DNA of 64,000 nucleotides, taken from assembly GCA_019925105.1 (NCBI GenBank), contig JAHGAU010000012.1, positions 1,054,001 to 1,118,000 on the forward strand. The letters run 5' to 3'. The translations under genes and the position numbers were made by a program. Shown one piece after another: positions 45,655-57,945 of the stretch. The stretch is from Niebla homalea (Eukaryota > Ascomycota > Lecanoromycetes > Lecanorales > Ramalinaceae). The notes below the pieces were generated by a model. That model worked only from the letters and a program-made list of their open reading frames with translations, was not told the DNA's origin and made no database searches. Each line of letters starts with the position of its first letter. Position 1 is the first letter of the stretch.

Positions 45655-47984
45655 TTATGGTCCAGCCCGATGTACCTGACTGCCGCCATTGCGGATTTGA
45701 ATACTTTCCCTCCTTTGCAAGACCGCCAGAGCTCGGGCTAGCGAACCCTCGCTATATCCTCGACTCTCCACCAATTCCCTCCTCAGCGTTGCCAGACTCG
45801 TGCTCCACCCGATGGGCAATCGCCTGCGTAATTCATCCTCAACTTTGCCGGCCTCTTCCATTACTTCCTTGCTTCCCTGCCCTTCGCCTTGCGTGACCGC
45901 ATCCATGGTTGACGCGAGGAACAGTCTGATTGCTTCGTCCACGTGTTGCTCGGTAGCCACTGGGGAGAGCGTGAGTTTGGCCAACGATTCGGTGATGCGG
46001 ATGATGGCTTCCAACTGACGAATCGTAATCGGGATGCTGGATCGGGTATTCGAGTTGAGTTCAGCAGCATGAACGCGACGGCGTATTGAGACAAAGTGGG
46101 AGGAGAGTTTTTCAGATGCCTCGGGTGACAGTCGTGGAGCACATCGACTGGAATCCCCATCAGTCCTTTACGCCCAACACCATGGACATACGAGCAGACC
46201 AACCTTTTGCAGTAGCTGATGTATCGCTTCATCTTCTCCACCGAGATCTCAGCTTCCACCTGCTCCTCCATGCTCCGTCCGCCCATTTGAATACCCATGA
46301 CGTGCCTGGCAATGCGTTCGTCGCGGCCCTTCTCGTGCTCATCTCGCACAATGAAGATCATGTCAAACCGGGAAAGAATAGTGGTCTGAAAGTCGATATT
46401 CTCGCCCGGGGTCTTCAAGTCATCGTAGCGACCAAAGATGGGATTTGCGGCTGCCAGCACTGAAGTCCGTGCATTGAGAATGGTTGTGATGCCAGCTTTG
46501 GCGATGGAAATGGTTTGCTGCTCCATGGCTTCGTGAATGGCCACTCTATCTTCATCTCGCATCTTGTCAAACTCGTCAATGCAAACTACTCCGCCGTCAG
46601 CGAGCACCATTGCACCACCCTCCAGGTAGAATTCTCGGGAGTTGGTGTCTCTCTGCACTGAGGCTGTAAGACCAGCGGCTGAAGAGCCCTTCCCGGACGT
46701 GTAGATTGCTATCGGCGCCACCTTTTCCACGAATTTTAACAGCTGCGACTTGGCAGTACCGGGATCCCCGAGAAGGAGAACGTTGATGTCCCCCCGCAGC
46801 TTCATACCATCAGGCAGGATTTTCTTGGAACCACCAAGCAGGAGACAGGCAATTGCTTTCTTGATATCTTTGTTCCCGTAGATCGAAGGCGCGATGCAGT
46901 CGGCAAATTGCTGATACAGATCTGGGCGCCTACTCATCGCTAAGAACTCCTCTTCCTCTTCCTCAGTGAAAATGGCATTGCCCTTGGCTGTGTGATCGAC
47001 CTCGGTCGTAATGCCGACTGCTCTTAGGTAGGGCGTCCTGATTGCCACAGCAGAGTTTCCAGAGGACTTGGACTCTTTGTTCTGATATATTGAGAAGACA
47101 CCCATGACGCTACAACGCGAGCCCGGGACGACGCGATTGGTCAGATAGCGATCTGCCGAGATCTTGATGTGCCGGGGAAGCTCCCCAACTGGCACCTGGT
47201 CCGGCGCTTCTTGAAGCTTTAAGATTTGCTGGTCTATGAATTGGCATTTTTCATGAACGACGAAATACGGATCCAAGGGGCATTTGTCCGAGGCGTCACC
47301 CTCGGTGCGTTTGCGTGCGCAGACTCGCGGAAGTGAAATGCCAGAGATGCCACCGTTGACAAGCAGCTTTTCCGCATGCTGGCAATTTCTGCATTGTATG
47401 TATAGGGCGGTTGATTTTGAAGAGAGGGTGGAAGCACCAATGACAATGCCAGGTATTCGAACTAGGTGGGAAACGTTTGTGGCATTGAGATCGCGGATAG
47501 ATATCTGAGAGACGGAGGAATGAAGGAGCAATTGGTGTTCAGGAAGGTTGAGGTCGCTGGCTTTCTGTGCAGGAAAGACGATTCGATGGGTGCAGTCCTT
47601 GAGCGCCGACTCGAACTGTCATACACCGATCTATGAGCGCTGATCATGTTCGTTTGAGGAGCCACTGACCAAAGGTATAACGTCCGCAGGCTGTGTAGTG
47701 AGCTTATGCGCAAGCTCTTCATCGTATGATATTAGGTGGGCAACGTCGACGTCACAATAGTACTGCTTGATCAGTACATTCTCGCGAATCTGATCTCTGT
47801 GGCTACCGTCAAAATCGATAACTCATGGTACGCGAGTTGTAGAATACCTGTAAAGAAAAACATTGTCAAGGCGGAACTCCAAGATGAAGTCCCGAAGCTC
47901 TTGTTGAATTTGAACGCGAGAGTCATCGCGGGCATCTGGATCAGGTGCTAGCACGCTCAGAGAATACGATCTTTGTGAGTCCAT
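45655..47984 (-). CDS. mcm5: MCM5 replicative helicase subunit
   Basis: Exons 47984-47848, 47796-47670, 47615-46204 and 46147-45655 give 722 residues, the usual length. The protein is part of the MCM2-7 ring that unwinds DNA at replication origins in the nucleus. Signatures: the N-terminal zinc ribbon [10 protein letters not shown] with later cysteines, Walker A GDPGTAKS (371-378), Walker [12 protein letters not shown], and arginine finger [12 protein letters not shown]. The winged-helix C-terminus contains [19 protein letters not shown]. The last intron (GTTGGT...CCAG) must be removed to keep the frame from KRYISYCK into [14 protein letters not shown]; without it a false C-terminus is read. 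The upstream neighbour on the same strand is APC8, 278 bp away. Confidence 0.97.
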
Positions 47985-48262
47985 GATGAATCAATTATCG
48001 CTATCGCACACAGTGTATTATACCTGAATGATGGAACTCAATGTGCGTGGAATGATATTTGGGATTGAGTAGGCAATGATGTCGTAGGTCTAGGGCGACG
48101 CGTGCGGGCGCGTTCACGCGTATAGTGGTCCTTGGGTAGGGAAAGTAGAGCGAGCCGCACGTGATACCCCTTTCCCCATTCACATCCATGACATCCATAT
48201 ATTTCCGTAGACCACGTCCGATCTTGGTGTCCAAGGCGGAGACTCGCTAGTGCCAATCAATG
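47985..48262 (-). promoter_or_regulatory. MCM5 promoter / APC8 3' spacer
   Basis: Only 278 bp separate the APC8 stop from the MCM5 start. There is an ACGCG core (GCGACGCGTGCGGGCGCGTT) at about 48098-48117, i.e. two MluI-like ACGCGT/ACGCG sites near 48100 and 48115. Sites of this kind are bound by the MBF complex at G1/S promoters in ascomycetes, which would suit MCM5. The match is by eye; binding is inferred. Confidence 0.5.
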
Positions 48263-50293
48263 TCAAGCTGTTCCTCTAGAGGACGATTCTGCTTCCATCC
48301 TTGCACTCAAATCTCGTATCAATGCTTTGGCTTCCTCCACCTCCACGCCATCTTGACAAAGCTCGTTAGCAAGCTCCATCGACTTGGCCAAGTGACCTCT
48401 TGCGAATTCCCATCTTGCTAGCCACATCCTAGCCCGGCTCGTGGTATTAGTCACACCCGTACCTCCTCCCCGGGTGTCCTCATTCAGACGGCTGTCATCA
48501 TCTTCCGCCGTTGGGCCCTCCTCCTGCGCCACGGTCAATTCCATGTAGGAGGCTGCTTCACTAGTCTGATCCGACTTCTCGTACATCAGCGCTATTTGAT
48601 ACAGTATCTCGGGATCCATCACACCCGAGGGCGGCTCATTGGTTGAACCCGATCCGAAAGATGACGTGCTATTCTCGTAGTATGTGCCAACGATTAGAGC
48701 ACGTTTGTAGGCGTTGATGCTCTGTATCGGTCGATCAATCTTGTCGTAGCACTGGCCCATGGCTTGCCACATTTTTGGATCGTAGGGCCGTAAGCTGGAC
48801 GCGCGCTGGAAATAGAAGAGCGCATAGAAGTGCATTTCGAGGACCTCATACGTCTGGCCTAGAGAGTACCACGCCCGATAATCCTTTCTGTTGATATCCA
48901 CAGCTCGACGATACGACTCAATGGCCGCATGCGTGTTCTTCATCTCCACATACTCATGACCCATCAAGGTCCAGGCTGAGAGAAAGTTTCGGTCCAAGAT
49001 CAGGGCGCGCCGAAAGTACATGATCGCCTTCTCGTGCTCGGATTTCAGCGAGTAATAGTTGCCCACCACGCAACATGTCTCCGGTCGGAATTTGTCGGTA
49101 GCCGTCGCGACTTGAGCGAGAAAGGCAAGTTTTGGTCGATTTGCCATGACGTAAAGAAGATTGCTATAGTGATCTAGTGAGTCTATGCGGTGCGGTGAAG
49201 TCGTCAGCAACTTGGAAAATTCGGATTCGGCTTCTTCAAAATCCTTGGAATGATAGTAAAGCAATGCACGCTGCGTCATTAGGAATTCGCTCCCCGGAAA
49301 GACTTTCTGGAGTTCGCTCAAGGATTGATGAGCTGCCTGAGAGGATTGATAGAGCTCTTGGCTGGCGTAAAGGTGGAAAATCAAGGTCATGAGGTTGTGG
49401 GGCAGCTCTCTCACGATTGCTTGAAGTTCTTCCACACTGGGGAGCAGCTCAGCCAGTTCTAAGAAAGCCCCCCAATTGAAAGGTGCCAGGTGTATGCTCT
49501 TGATCAGCCATTCTTTGGCTTCAGATTCCGTCTTGCTTCTGCTTAGCACCATGCCGTATAGGTATTCAAGCCATCCTTGATTGCTCCCTTCAAACCCTTT
49601 GGCCGTACGATCCGCGAACCAGCCTTCAAGAAGCTTACACAGAACGACCAGCTCCTTGTTGATGTTTGCGCCCACGTCTGCTGGGCCAAGAATCATCTCA
49701 CTCTCTTCGTCCTTGCGCTTTTCACCCGCCATGTACTTTGCATACAGGGCTAGAAACAGCGATCTTTGGCTCAATACAGGTAACGCGTTACCGGGTGCAG
49801 TAGAGCCACTGGAGAGGCTGGATTTTGCCTTGCCTTTTGGTAATTTTTGGCCATGCCGCGAGCTTGTATCCGGCGATGTTGACGAGAGGTGCCCAGATGC
49901 GGCAGTGATGGGTCCTAAGAAGACAGCGGCACATCTTTCGAATTCGCGACAATCAAAAAAGGATTTGGCCAACAAGTACTTGGGGAGTTCGAGCGCTTCG
50001 AGGCGAGTCTCTTCCGGATCAGGATTGGAAGAGATGATGGAATTTGGTGCCACGGCGGGATCGGCATCGCGCATGGCAGAGTCGGTATCAGTCTCGAAGG
50101 ACGGGTTATTTGACTCTGGGTGAAGAGAGTTGGCAAGCTCTGCGGCCCTGGAGTGGGTCAGGACAAGTCTGGTAAATGAAGGCAGATAGAGCAGAAGCTA
50201 CCATTTGGCGGACTGGTAGAGACATCGCTCCGAACATCTGACTACTGCGTCCAAGATGCGACTCCGTAATTGATCTGTATCCCCTCTAGACAT
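48263..50293 (-). CDS. cdc23: Anaphase-promoting complex subunit 8 (Cdc23)
   Basis: Exons 50293-50202 and 50147-48263 give 658 residues. APC8 is a TPR scaffold of the E3 ligase that degrades securin and cyclins. The N-terminal helix (SRILDAVVRCSERCLYQSAK, joined by the intron to WAAELANSL) and the following TPR array (for example KAIMYFRRALILDRNFLSAW and GQTYEVLEMHFYALFYFQRA) match Cdc23 closely. A 40-residue low-complexity Ser/Gly/Lys-rich insert (near residues 120-160) separates the first and main TPR blocks. C-terminal acidic and Gly-rich loops precede the last helices. Intact; no defects seen. Confidence 0.96.
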
Positions 50294-51296
50294 GGTGCTC
50301 AAGCCAAAAGACTTTAGCACCAACAATCTTGCCGTTCCCTTATTCAGCCGTCCATTGCGGAATCGTGACACTCTGGAAGCCAAGGACGACAGCAGCTGTT
50401 ATGAGCGATGATGATTCACGTCATCGCTGTGTACTTGATACAGCGTGAGGCATGTATTGAAGGGCTTGTAGTTCAGGGGCGTGGATCAACGGCCTCAATC
50501 TGTCGTGGTCAATGATCTTCGAGTACACATTATTGCAAGATGCTAGAAAGCGGATTCTCCGACTTTGCCTTGCAGAGTCGGAGAAGCAAGACAGATGAAT
50601 TGGATTTGCATCATGTTTCCTTTTTCGGTAGGTATGTTGTTGTACTGCTTTACACGCGCGCAACGGTCCCGGGCTGGTACCTTGGGTGGGGGTTAGCCAG
50701 AACGGCCCGCTGCAAGAGATCTCGGCCTGGCTTACCGCCAGTCCTCTCTTTACAACGTCGAATCCAAATCTGAAATCAGAGGCCAGCGCGCTAGTGAGAT
50801 GCAAGCAACACCCTTTTGTAGGAGGGTTCAAAATTATTAAAACTTAAATGAGAAGCATTTTGTATATCCTTGATTGTTGGGATTGTCACGGGCTATGACA
50901 TTTACCTGATCAGTAAATCTTTAGCGTTATCACGGCCGCAACTACAGCCACTTCTAGAACTAATGCCAGTATCGCTATGGCCTCTAGAACTCACTATGAT
51001 GTTGAGTGTAAAGACGGGCAAAGGCAGGCAAGGGCAGGCAAGACCCGGCATCAAGAAATCCACAGGATATACACGCAATATGCATCATAAAGGGGTATAA
51101 ACAAATCCTTGGCCCGCCAAAAGAGGTGTTGCTCGCATCTCACTAGCGCGGTGGTCTCTTGATTTGGATTCGATAATATTAATATACAGGAAGCCCCACT
51201 GCCCCACATACAAATTCGAACAGAATCTTCGTTGCACCTCCAACCGCGAAACCAGCGAAGCACCCAGACATATGAGATATACATGATGCATGATGC
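50294..51296. other. Divergent promoter region APC8 / FPP synthase
   Basis: A 1.0-kb spacer. Near 51012-51045 there are short GGCAGGCAAGG repeats. A run of overlapping ATGs sits at the FPP-synthase start (listed separately). No gene was recognised. Confidence 0.45.
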
Positions 51297-51302
51297 ATGA
51301 TG
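51283..51302 (+). promoter_or_regulatory. ATG cluster / overlapping uORFs at FPP-synthase start
   Basis: A 7-bp unit ATGATGC is repeated three times, giving six ATGs at 51283, 51286, 51290, 51293, 51297 and 51300, two in each frame. The first pair opens a five-codon uORF ending at TGA 51298-51300, which overlaps the real start at 51297. The second pair opens a frame running past it. Such an arrangement could limit or gate translation of the downstream CDS. Confidence 0.6.
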
Positions 51303-52404
51303 GCACAAAGAGCCAGCCGCGAAGATTTCGAAGCTTTCTTCCCCACCTTGATCGGTGACCTCTCCGAGGAAGTCTCAACGACTAAGCTGCCGCCCAACGC
51401 CCTCAAGTGGTTCCAAGATGTACTGCACTTTCTCTCAAAAGGCCCCGAATCATCCGCGCGAGAGCTAACGAGATCATCAGTCCTTGAAGCACAATACCGC
51501 CAATGGCAAATTGAACAGAGGTCTCTCCGTGCTCGACACCGCCTCCATCCTCCTCTCACGACCCCTGAACGAAACCGAATACACCCATCTAGCCACCCTA
51601 GGATGGCTGACCGAGCTGCTCCAAGCCTTCTTCCTGGTCTCCGATGACATCATGGATTCTTCCCACACTCGGAGGGGCGCACCATGCTGGTTCCGGCTCC
51701 CTGACGTGGGCATGATCGCCATCAATGATGCCTTCATGCTCGAATCATCCATCTACGTCCTTCTCAAGAAATACTTCCGAGACCATCCCAGATACGTCGA
51801 CTTCCTGGAGCTGTTCCACCACGTCAGCTTCTTGACCGAGGTGGGCCAGCTCTGCGACCTCTTGACTGCGCCCGAGGACAAAGTCGATCTGGGGAACTTC
51901 AGCTACGAGAAGAGCAAGTTCATCATGGTGTATAAGACCGCCTATTACAGCTTCTATCTGCCCGTCGCTCTTGCTCTACTATATTTGCAACTCGCTACCC
52001 CGAACAACCTGAAACAAAGTCAAGACATCTTGATTCCCACGGGCGTGTATTTCCAAGTCCAGGATGACTATCTGGATGTGTACGGTAGCCCCGAGCAGAT
52101 TGGGAAGATCGGTACAGACATACAGGATAACAAGTGCGGCTGGGCCATCAATGAGGCACTGCCTCGGTGCAATGCCCATCAGAGAGCCGTCCTGGAAGAC
52201 AACTATGGGCAGAAGGAAAAGGAGAAGGAGATGAAGGTCAAAGCGGTTTTTGAGGAGCTTAACTTGAAACAAAGGTACTTGGACTTTGAGGAAAAGGAGG
52301 TGACGAGGATCAAAGACATGATCGCGCACGTAGACGAGGGTGAAGGCTTGAAGACCGCAATCTTTGATAGCTTCTTGAGCAAGATCTACAAGCGGAGTAA
52401 GTGA
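51297..52404 (+). CDS. erg20: Farnesyl diphosphate synthase
   Basis: Exons 51297-51419 and 51481-52404 give 348 residues. The enzyme condenses DMAPP with two IPP to farnesyl diphosphate, feeding sterols, ubiquinone, dolichol and prenylated proteins. The first Asp-rich motif DDIMD is at 96-100, with Phe91-Phe92 five and four positions before it, the chain-length residues typical of a C15 product. The second DDYLD is at 236-240, followed by [10 protein letters not shown]. The C-terminus IYKRSK has the expected basic end. The intron joins WFQD to [17 protein letters not shown] in phase 0. No paralogue-type changes in the catalytic motifs. A cluster of alternative ATGs lies at the start. Confidence 0.97.
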
Positions 52405-52666
52405 GCAAAAGAGATTGACCGTTGCACATCGAGCTCAGCGCTACATACACCATCTGACACGAGGTGAAGAAGCGGTCCATGACACATGCCATTGGGCGAT
52501 CAAATGGTTCTATCAATGTTGCCGTATACGGGCAAATACCCATTGTCCATCCTTCCAAAACGCCTCGCTCAATCATCATTGTCCTGATATGTTGCATCAC
52601 AAATTTCAATTATGTATAAGTTCGTGGTGGATTGAAGTTGACACCATGTCGTGAGCCTGGCCGATA

Positions 52667-55600
52667 TCATGTGGTCCCATCGATGGAAGACTTCTGAGGT
52701 GTGTCACCAGTTGCGAGCTTTGTTTTGGTCAGATCATCCTGATCAGCGCTCAATTTGCCAAGGTCGGTGCTTTTATCGTTGAGTACCTCCGCTACTGCTT
52801 CACCTATACCATCAGCGCCATCCAGCTTGTTCATGCGGGTCTTGAAAAAGTCAAGGTCCCTCGCTACGCGCTCCTTGCCTGCTGGCGTCTTGACCTCGAC
52901 CTCACCGAATGCCGTATGCCACTGTTCGCGGTAGTTGCTAAAGACTGGTCCCATGATGGATCTCACAGTCATCTCAGGGAGATGTTTGCTCAAGACTTTG
53001 TGCAACGTTGCCGTTTCTTTGACCAAGGTTTCCATGTAGGGGCTCACCGCCTCGCTGGTGGAAGAACCATCCCAAGTGATCTTCTTCATGGCATTGACAT
53101 GGGTGGTCGCACGATTGCTCATGATGTCGACAAGCTTGTCGTTGATCCCGACTTGGTGCTCTTGATAGAGTCTCTTGATTTTGTCAAACTCAATCATCAA
53201 ACCCTGCGCGTTGATTTGATGCCGTCGAACAAACTCCCGAATGTATGGTATGAGTGATGTGACAAAGCTAAGGGCTTGAGAAGAAAGGGCCAGGTGCTTT
53301 GTCGTTATGTTCTTCAAGCCAACACTTCTTGTTGCGCCGGCGCCCAAGATCAGTTGAGATGAACGAGAGTTGAACAACTTGAGATAGTCCAATAGGGACA
53401 TTGTGATCTCATTTGTCATGCTCGGAATTCCAGCAATGATCTGTTCGAACTTCGCCACGCCACATAGCACACCGAGGGCTGATTGTGGCAAGAGAAAGTT
53501 TTGGTCGTCGAGACTGGCACTTCGTACTTTGTCCTTGGATGCCTGCTCAACGCCGTTGGGCAGAATGCGATTGAGCGCCTCACTCGCATCATCTTTCGAA
53601 GAGGTTTCACCAGTCACAATGGTGCTCTTCGGCCAACCCTGAACCTCTTGAGTACTAGCCGTGACAAGGTCCTTCAACACTGCGCTGTGTGCTTCGGAGA
53701 AATCTCTGGCATCCCAGCGATCGGTGTCCATTGACTCTACCAGCTTCTGCTTCTCAACATCGCCTGCACGCTGGACAAAGTCCTTGATATGGGCGTGGAC
53801 AACGGTCTTGAGAGCGGCTCCTCCACGCCCGGAAACCGCTTCACACTCATCAGCAAAGAGCTTGTTTAGATTGAAGTATCTCAAAAATTCTGGCAGTGGC
53901 AGACGGCTGCTTTGCTCTGCCCTGACTTTCAGGATCTTGATGACTTGTGTTTGTGCTATGTCTACCGCTTGGCCTAAGAGATTCGTCATATCTAGAGTCT
54001 GCTGGATGTCTTCTTGTTGAATCGACACTTGGACAGCTAAGCTTGCACGCGGGGCTGTCATAGGACTGTCGGACGTGGTCGGGGGTGGGCTTTTCGCAGA
54101 TGCTATGCCGTGGCGATTGGACTGCGAGGTAAAGCTACTGGTGATGTCCAAAACTACTTTGACCTGCGTGCCCAGTCTCCTCAAAGCTTCCCCTACGTTT
54201 GCATAGATTTTACGTAGCATGTCTTCGGCGTCTTGATCATCCAGGTCCCTGAGATTTCGGGCTAAGATAGACGACTTTTCTTGTTGGGTCATGCGACGGC
54301 CTCCTTGGGTCGAGGCGGACGTAGCGGATTCCATGTCATCATCGTTGGAGCTTGGCAGATGCCTCCGTATCAGAGTTTTGATCTCACGCCAAAGCGCCTC
54401 TCGGTAGGCTGTAGTCGCTTGCTTCAAGCAGCCAGCTTTGGCAAGGCCTTCCAGGTTCCTCTGTAGATTCGAGCGAAGTGTTTCGGGGAGCTGTAGGTAC
54501 GCAGGATATAGAGATGGTTTCCTGACATGAGAACCTCGCGAACGCTGTGCGGCATTGTCCCACCTTTCGAATGTTGCGTTAGGGGGGACGGAGTCGGCAT
54601 GATCCCTCAAATCCCCAAGCAAGAGATCCAAGAACCTAGCCCCAAAGATCTTCCCAATCCTCTGCTTTAGATATGCAACATCGTTTCCGACGCCTTTCAA
54701 GGCATTGACTCCTCGCAAATCAATCAAGCGCTCATCCATTGCAGACGAGGCTTTCGATCTTGATGGAACGGAATCGCAGCGTTCACCCGCAACGAGGCAT
54801 TCAACCATTGCAAGCCCCTTCAATGCTTCTTCGATATCACCTTGGTCAGTTTGCTCTTCGCATCGTGCAATGGTCTCCACAACTTCCTTCAGTTGGCGTA
54901 CAGCATCACCAAGCTTTCGCATGTTCTCTCGCCGCCTTCTCAACGTCACGATCTCCAGCCCTCCTTGAGCCATGTCTGTGTCCAAGCTCACGAGATCATT
55001 TCGAAGTGATTTGATCTTGGCTACTGAGGCTGCCGCCTCTTGATGCAGGTCCTGCAAAGATTTCAGGGCTGCGAAGAAAGAAGATGACGCGGTTGATATT
55101 GACGCTATGAGATGAACCTCAACAGTGTCCATGTACCAAGACAATTTCTCTTGTAAGATAGCATTATTAGCCAGAGCTTTTCTGCCACCGGAACCAGGTG
55201 TCACTGCCGCTCCATTACTATCTGGACGCCGAGCGATTTCGGACCTCTCACTGACGATGTCAAAAACTCTGGGGTTCTCGAGGCGAAAGTCAGGCTCGAA
55301 GTATATGGGGGGAATGGTGGCGAGAGGCGCAACTGGCAGGGTACCTCGCCGTCGAGCTATATGCTGCCTCTTAGGATGCGGCCTTTCGGCTGATGGGCCA
55401 TGAGATATGGCGGAGCCTTCCAAGGATGGCGAGCTGGAAGCGCTGGATTGCCGCCGCGATTGGCCTGACGAGAGCGGGGCTGGAGACTGACCAAAATTGG
55501 ATGACTGGCGCGGCACCCTTTCCAGGCTCGAAGCTTGCCCCTCTTCTTCTTTTGCACGCTGGAATGCTTCATAAAGAGAGCCTGCTTGTTTCAAATATGG

Positions 55601-56022
55601 GATGAAGACGGACGGATCCACGTGAGGGACATTGGTCAGAGTAACAGGGGGGATGTCCCGTGAGGATGGCGGTTTCTGTGAGCTTTGGGGTAGAAGGCCA
55701 GTACGAAGGATAGGAGGCTGCAACAACGTGGATATTGCTACAAGCTCTGGCATTAGCGCTAGTGCGACCAAGCAGCTGAGGTTTCATGCGTACCATTGTT
55801 CCCTGCCTCTGGGATTGGCTCCCTATTCTGCACTGAAGTGTCCAAGATTCCGCCAATGGAGCTTATGGAGCTCGTCGTCGATCCTCGCCGTCTGCTAGGC
55901 CGAGAGCTTGGGTAGGAACCTTGAGGAGAAGCAGCATTTGGAAGGGGATGCTGATGGTCCTTTGCGACATTCGCAGAGCTGGCAGATGGGTCCACTGATG
56001 GCGATGCATTGGGCGGGGACAT
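52667..56022 (-). CDS. vps54: Vps54, GARP tethering complex subunit
   Basis: Exons 56022-55794 and 55737-52667 give 1099 residues. Vps54 with Vps51-53 tethers endosome-derived vesicles at the trans-Golgi network. Family blocks: IPPVTLTNVPHVDPSVFIPY in the N-terminal CATCHR region; WYMDTVEVHLIASIS, DLHQEAAASVAKIKSLRNDL and GGLEIVTLRRRRENMRKLGD coiled-coil; and a C-terminal Vps54-type domain (MFK-free region ending in LSKHLPEMTVRSIMGPVFSN). The first exon is Ser/Pro-rich and poorly conserved; the intron (GTACGC...GTAG) joins NNA to ISTLLQPP in phase. A long Ser-rich insert precedes the coiled coil. No break was seen. Confidence 0.94.
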
Positions 56023-56369
56023 GTCGTTCCCGTAAAAAGCTGCATGAGGATCTTTGAAGACAGCAAAGTGTCCATCACTCCATCACTCCACAACACGCAT
56101 AGCAGGATGGCACCTGATCAAGCCTGTGAGAAATGGAGGTGACGGCAATTCGTTGCAATAGGGATATTGCGCACTCGATCCGGATGAGCCACCGTAGTTT
56201 CAAATACGTCTCCCCATAGTATTATTCACCGTCCTTCTCCAAAATATGTCACGGCTCATCACCATCACCACTCTATTACAGATTTTACAATATTCGAACA
56301 ATGTAAACCAAAAAGTAGCCCCTGAGATTGCTAGACTCACAGCAAACAAGCTCAAACAGGCGACGACTT
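56023..56369. other. Divergent promoter region, nothing recognised
   Basis: A 347-bp spacer between Vps54 and the F-box-like gene. No motif could be assigned. Confidence 0.4.
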
Positions 56370-57848
56370 ATGCCTTCAGTCACGTTACTGGATGTCTTTC
56401 AGAATGACTTGATTCTACGCCATCTAAGTCCTTATATTGGGACTGCTTCCTTGTTCTCACTCCTTGCAGTCTGTCGAACGCTCAACCGGATCATTCATGC
56501 GGAGCCCCAGGTCTTTCGTTACCTCAACTTATCAAGTGTTCGATCTATCAATAGGCCGAAGTGCCCCCCCAATACAGTCACCGCACTCAGTGCCGATGAG
56601 TATTACGGAAAACCTCTCCACGACGCTTTGAAAGCTTTGCGGGCATGCTCCTGTCTGCAATATGTCCGAACACTCGTGCTGGACGCCGTGTACGTTCCTT
56701 GTAAGACTTTATTGTCGATTTTGAACAATGGCCGCAATCAAATTCGCATTTTGTCACTGCAGGCCGTGCGATTGTTGAGTCAGAACGATCTCGCCTATGT
56801 CCTTCGCCATCTCACCAGGACAGGTCGACCAGAAGGTACGCCGTCGCTCAAGGCTCTTTACTACTTCAGGGGCAAAGGTGTCGAGGCTCCAGTTGAGCGA
56901 CTGTTCCGGGATACGACCATGATAGGTGAGCACGAAGGTATCACAACTCGGTCCGGAGCTAGTCTAGGGGGAGCCAAGTGGTCCGCACCGAAGTCGAGCA
57001 TGAGGAACGATCCATACGCGCATTCACCATATGTAACCAATGGGCCTTGCCTTGCTCATGCTCAGGAGAAGCTGTCCGACGATTGGGCAAGTTTGGTAAA
57101 GGCTTGTGAGGGTCTTATTGCATTCGACATGGTCTTATGCCCCCATGATCCAGCAAAGCTTGTGCAACCGGACCCGAGACCAAAGTTCGCAACAATAAGA
57201 TTACCGCCCTGCGCTCAATGCAATTCCTGTCCAGAGGGGGCGGCACTCCCAGGAGTTTTGGTAGGTCAGGCCATTGTGTCACCAACTTTTGAGACGGTCC
57301 TGCCGCTGGAAGTACCTTTTTCTTTTCGGTCGCATCCTCGAGTGAAACATGGAGCAAAAGTACTTGGGTGGAAGTGTTTTTTTTTTTGGTCTCCACCGTC
57401 GTAGCCTATCAATGACTGCTCCTAACAAACGATTAGAACGAGCACCGCTTACCACTTCTCTCACCTCCTCCCCTCCACGCATCGTCTATCAAAGCTGCTC
57501 AACGCTATGATATCGGCAACGAGCCATACCCACCTTTCATAGCTCGTTGCAAACTATGTCTCAAGGATCGTTGGGTAAGTGACTGCGCTTTGTCTTTTCC
57601 TGTCAAAGGGAGCCTCCTGACCTTATCAAACGTATAATGACCCTGCAGCGTTGTAGTGTGAGCGATGTAATGCTTGGTGGTGTGAGGACTGTTATACCAT
57701 ACCTGCGAAACGGAAGGGGGACCCTCGGGAGACATCGCTTTCTCCTTTGGTCGACTCAAGCATCAAGGTACATAACAGTCTCTGCGTCCGCCAGTGTTTG
57801 ATGGATGATCTCTTGAATGGCGTTGGCGAAGGTGGTATGTGGGGTTGA
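56370..57848 (+). CDS. F-box-like protein with Cys-rich C-terminus
   Basis: Exons 56370-57260, 57437-57574 and 57657-57848 give 406 residues. The N-terminus (QNDLILRHLSPYIGTASLFS, then LLAVCRTLNRII) resembles an F-box, so it may be a ubiquitin-ligase adaptor; the match is only moderate. A Leu-rich region follows, then CAQCNSCPEG and a C-terminal metal-binding type pattern CKLCLKDRW / CERCNAWWCEDCY / LCVRQCL. Intron 2 (57261-57436, donor GTAGGT) removes a segment containing an 11-T run and several stops. Reading through instead gives a false stop near 57405. Both joins are phase 0. The frame ends GGMWG then TGA at 57846-57848. Further Cys-rich coding exons lie just downstream and may belong to it. 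Confidence 0.75.
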
Positions 57849-57945
57849 GGAAATTAATCCCTTAGTCGAAGCGAGCGATGCGCTTGCCAGCCATTGAACT
57901 GCATATCTCCTGTGGTATCATTCTGTGCTCAGCTGACAAAGCTAG

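Noticed and set aside
45861..46200. Alternative MCM5 C-terminus in a second frame
   Set aside because: It arises from reading through the 46148-46203 intron; the spliced frame gives the standard winged-helix C-terminus.
57355..57440. Frameshift at the 11-T run in the F-box-like gene
   Set aside because: The T-run lies within a 176-nt intron (57261-57436) whose removal keeps the frame in phase 0, so no mutation is needed.
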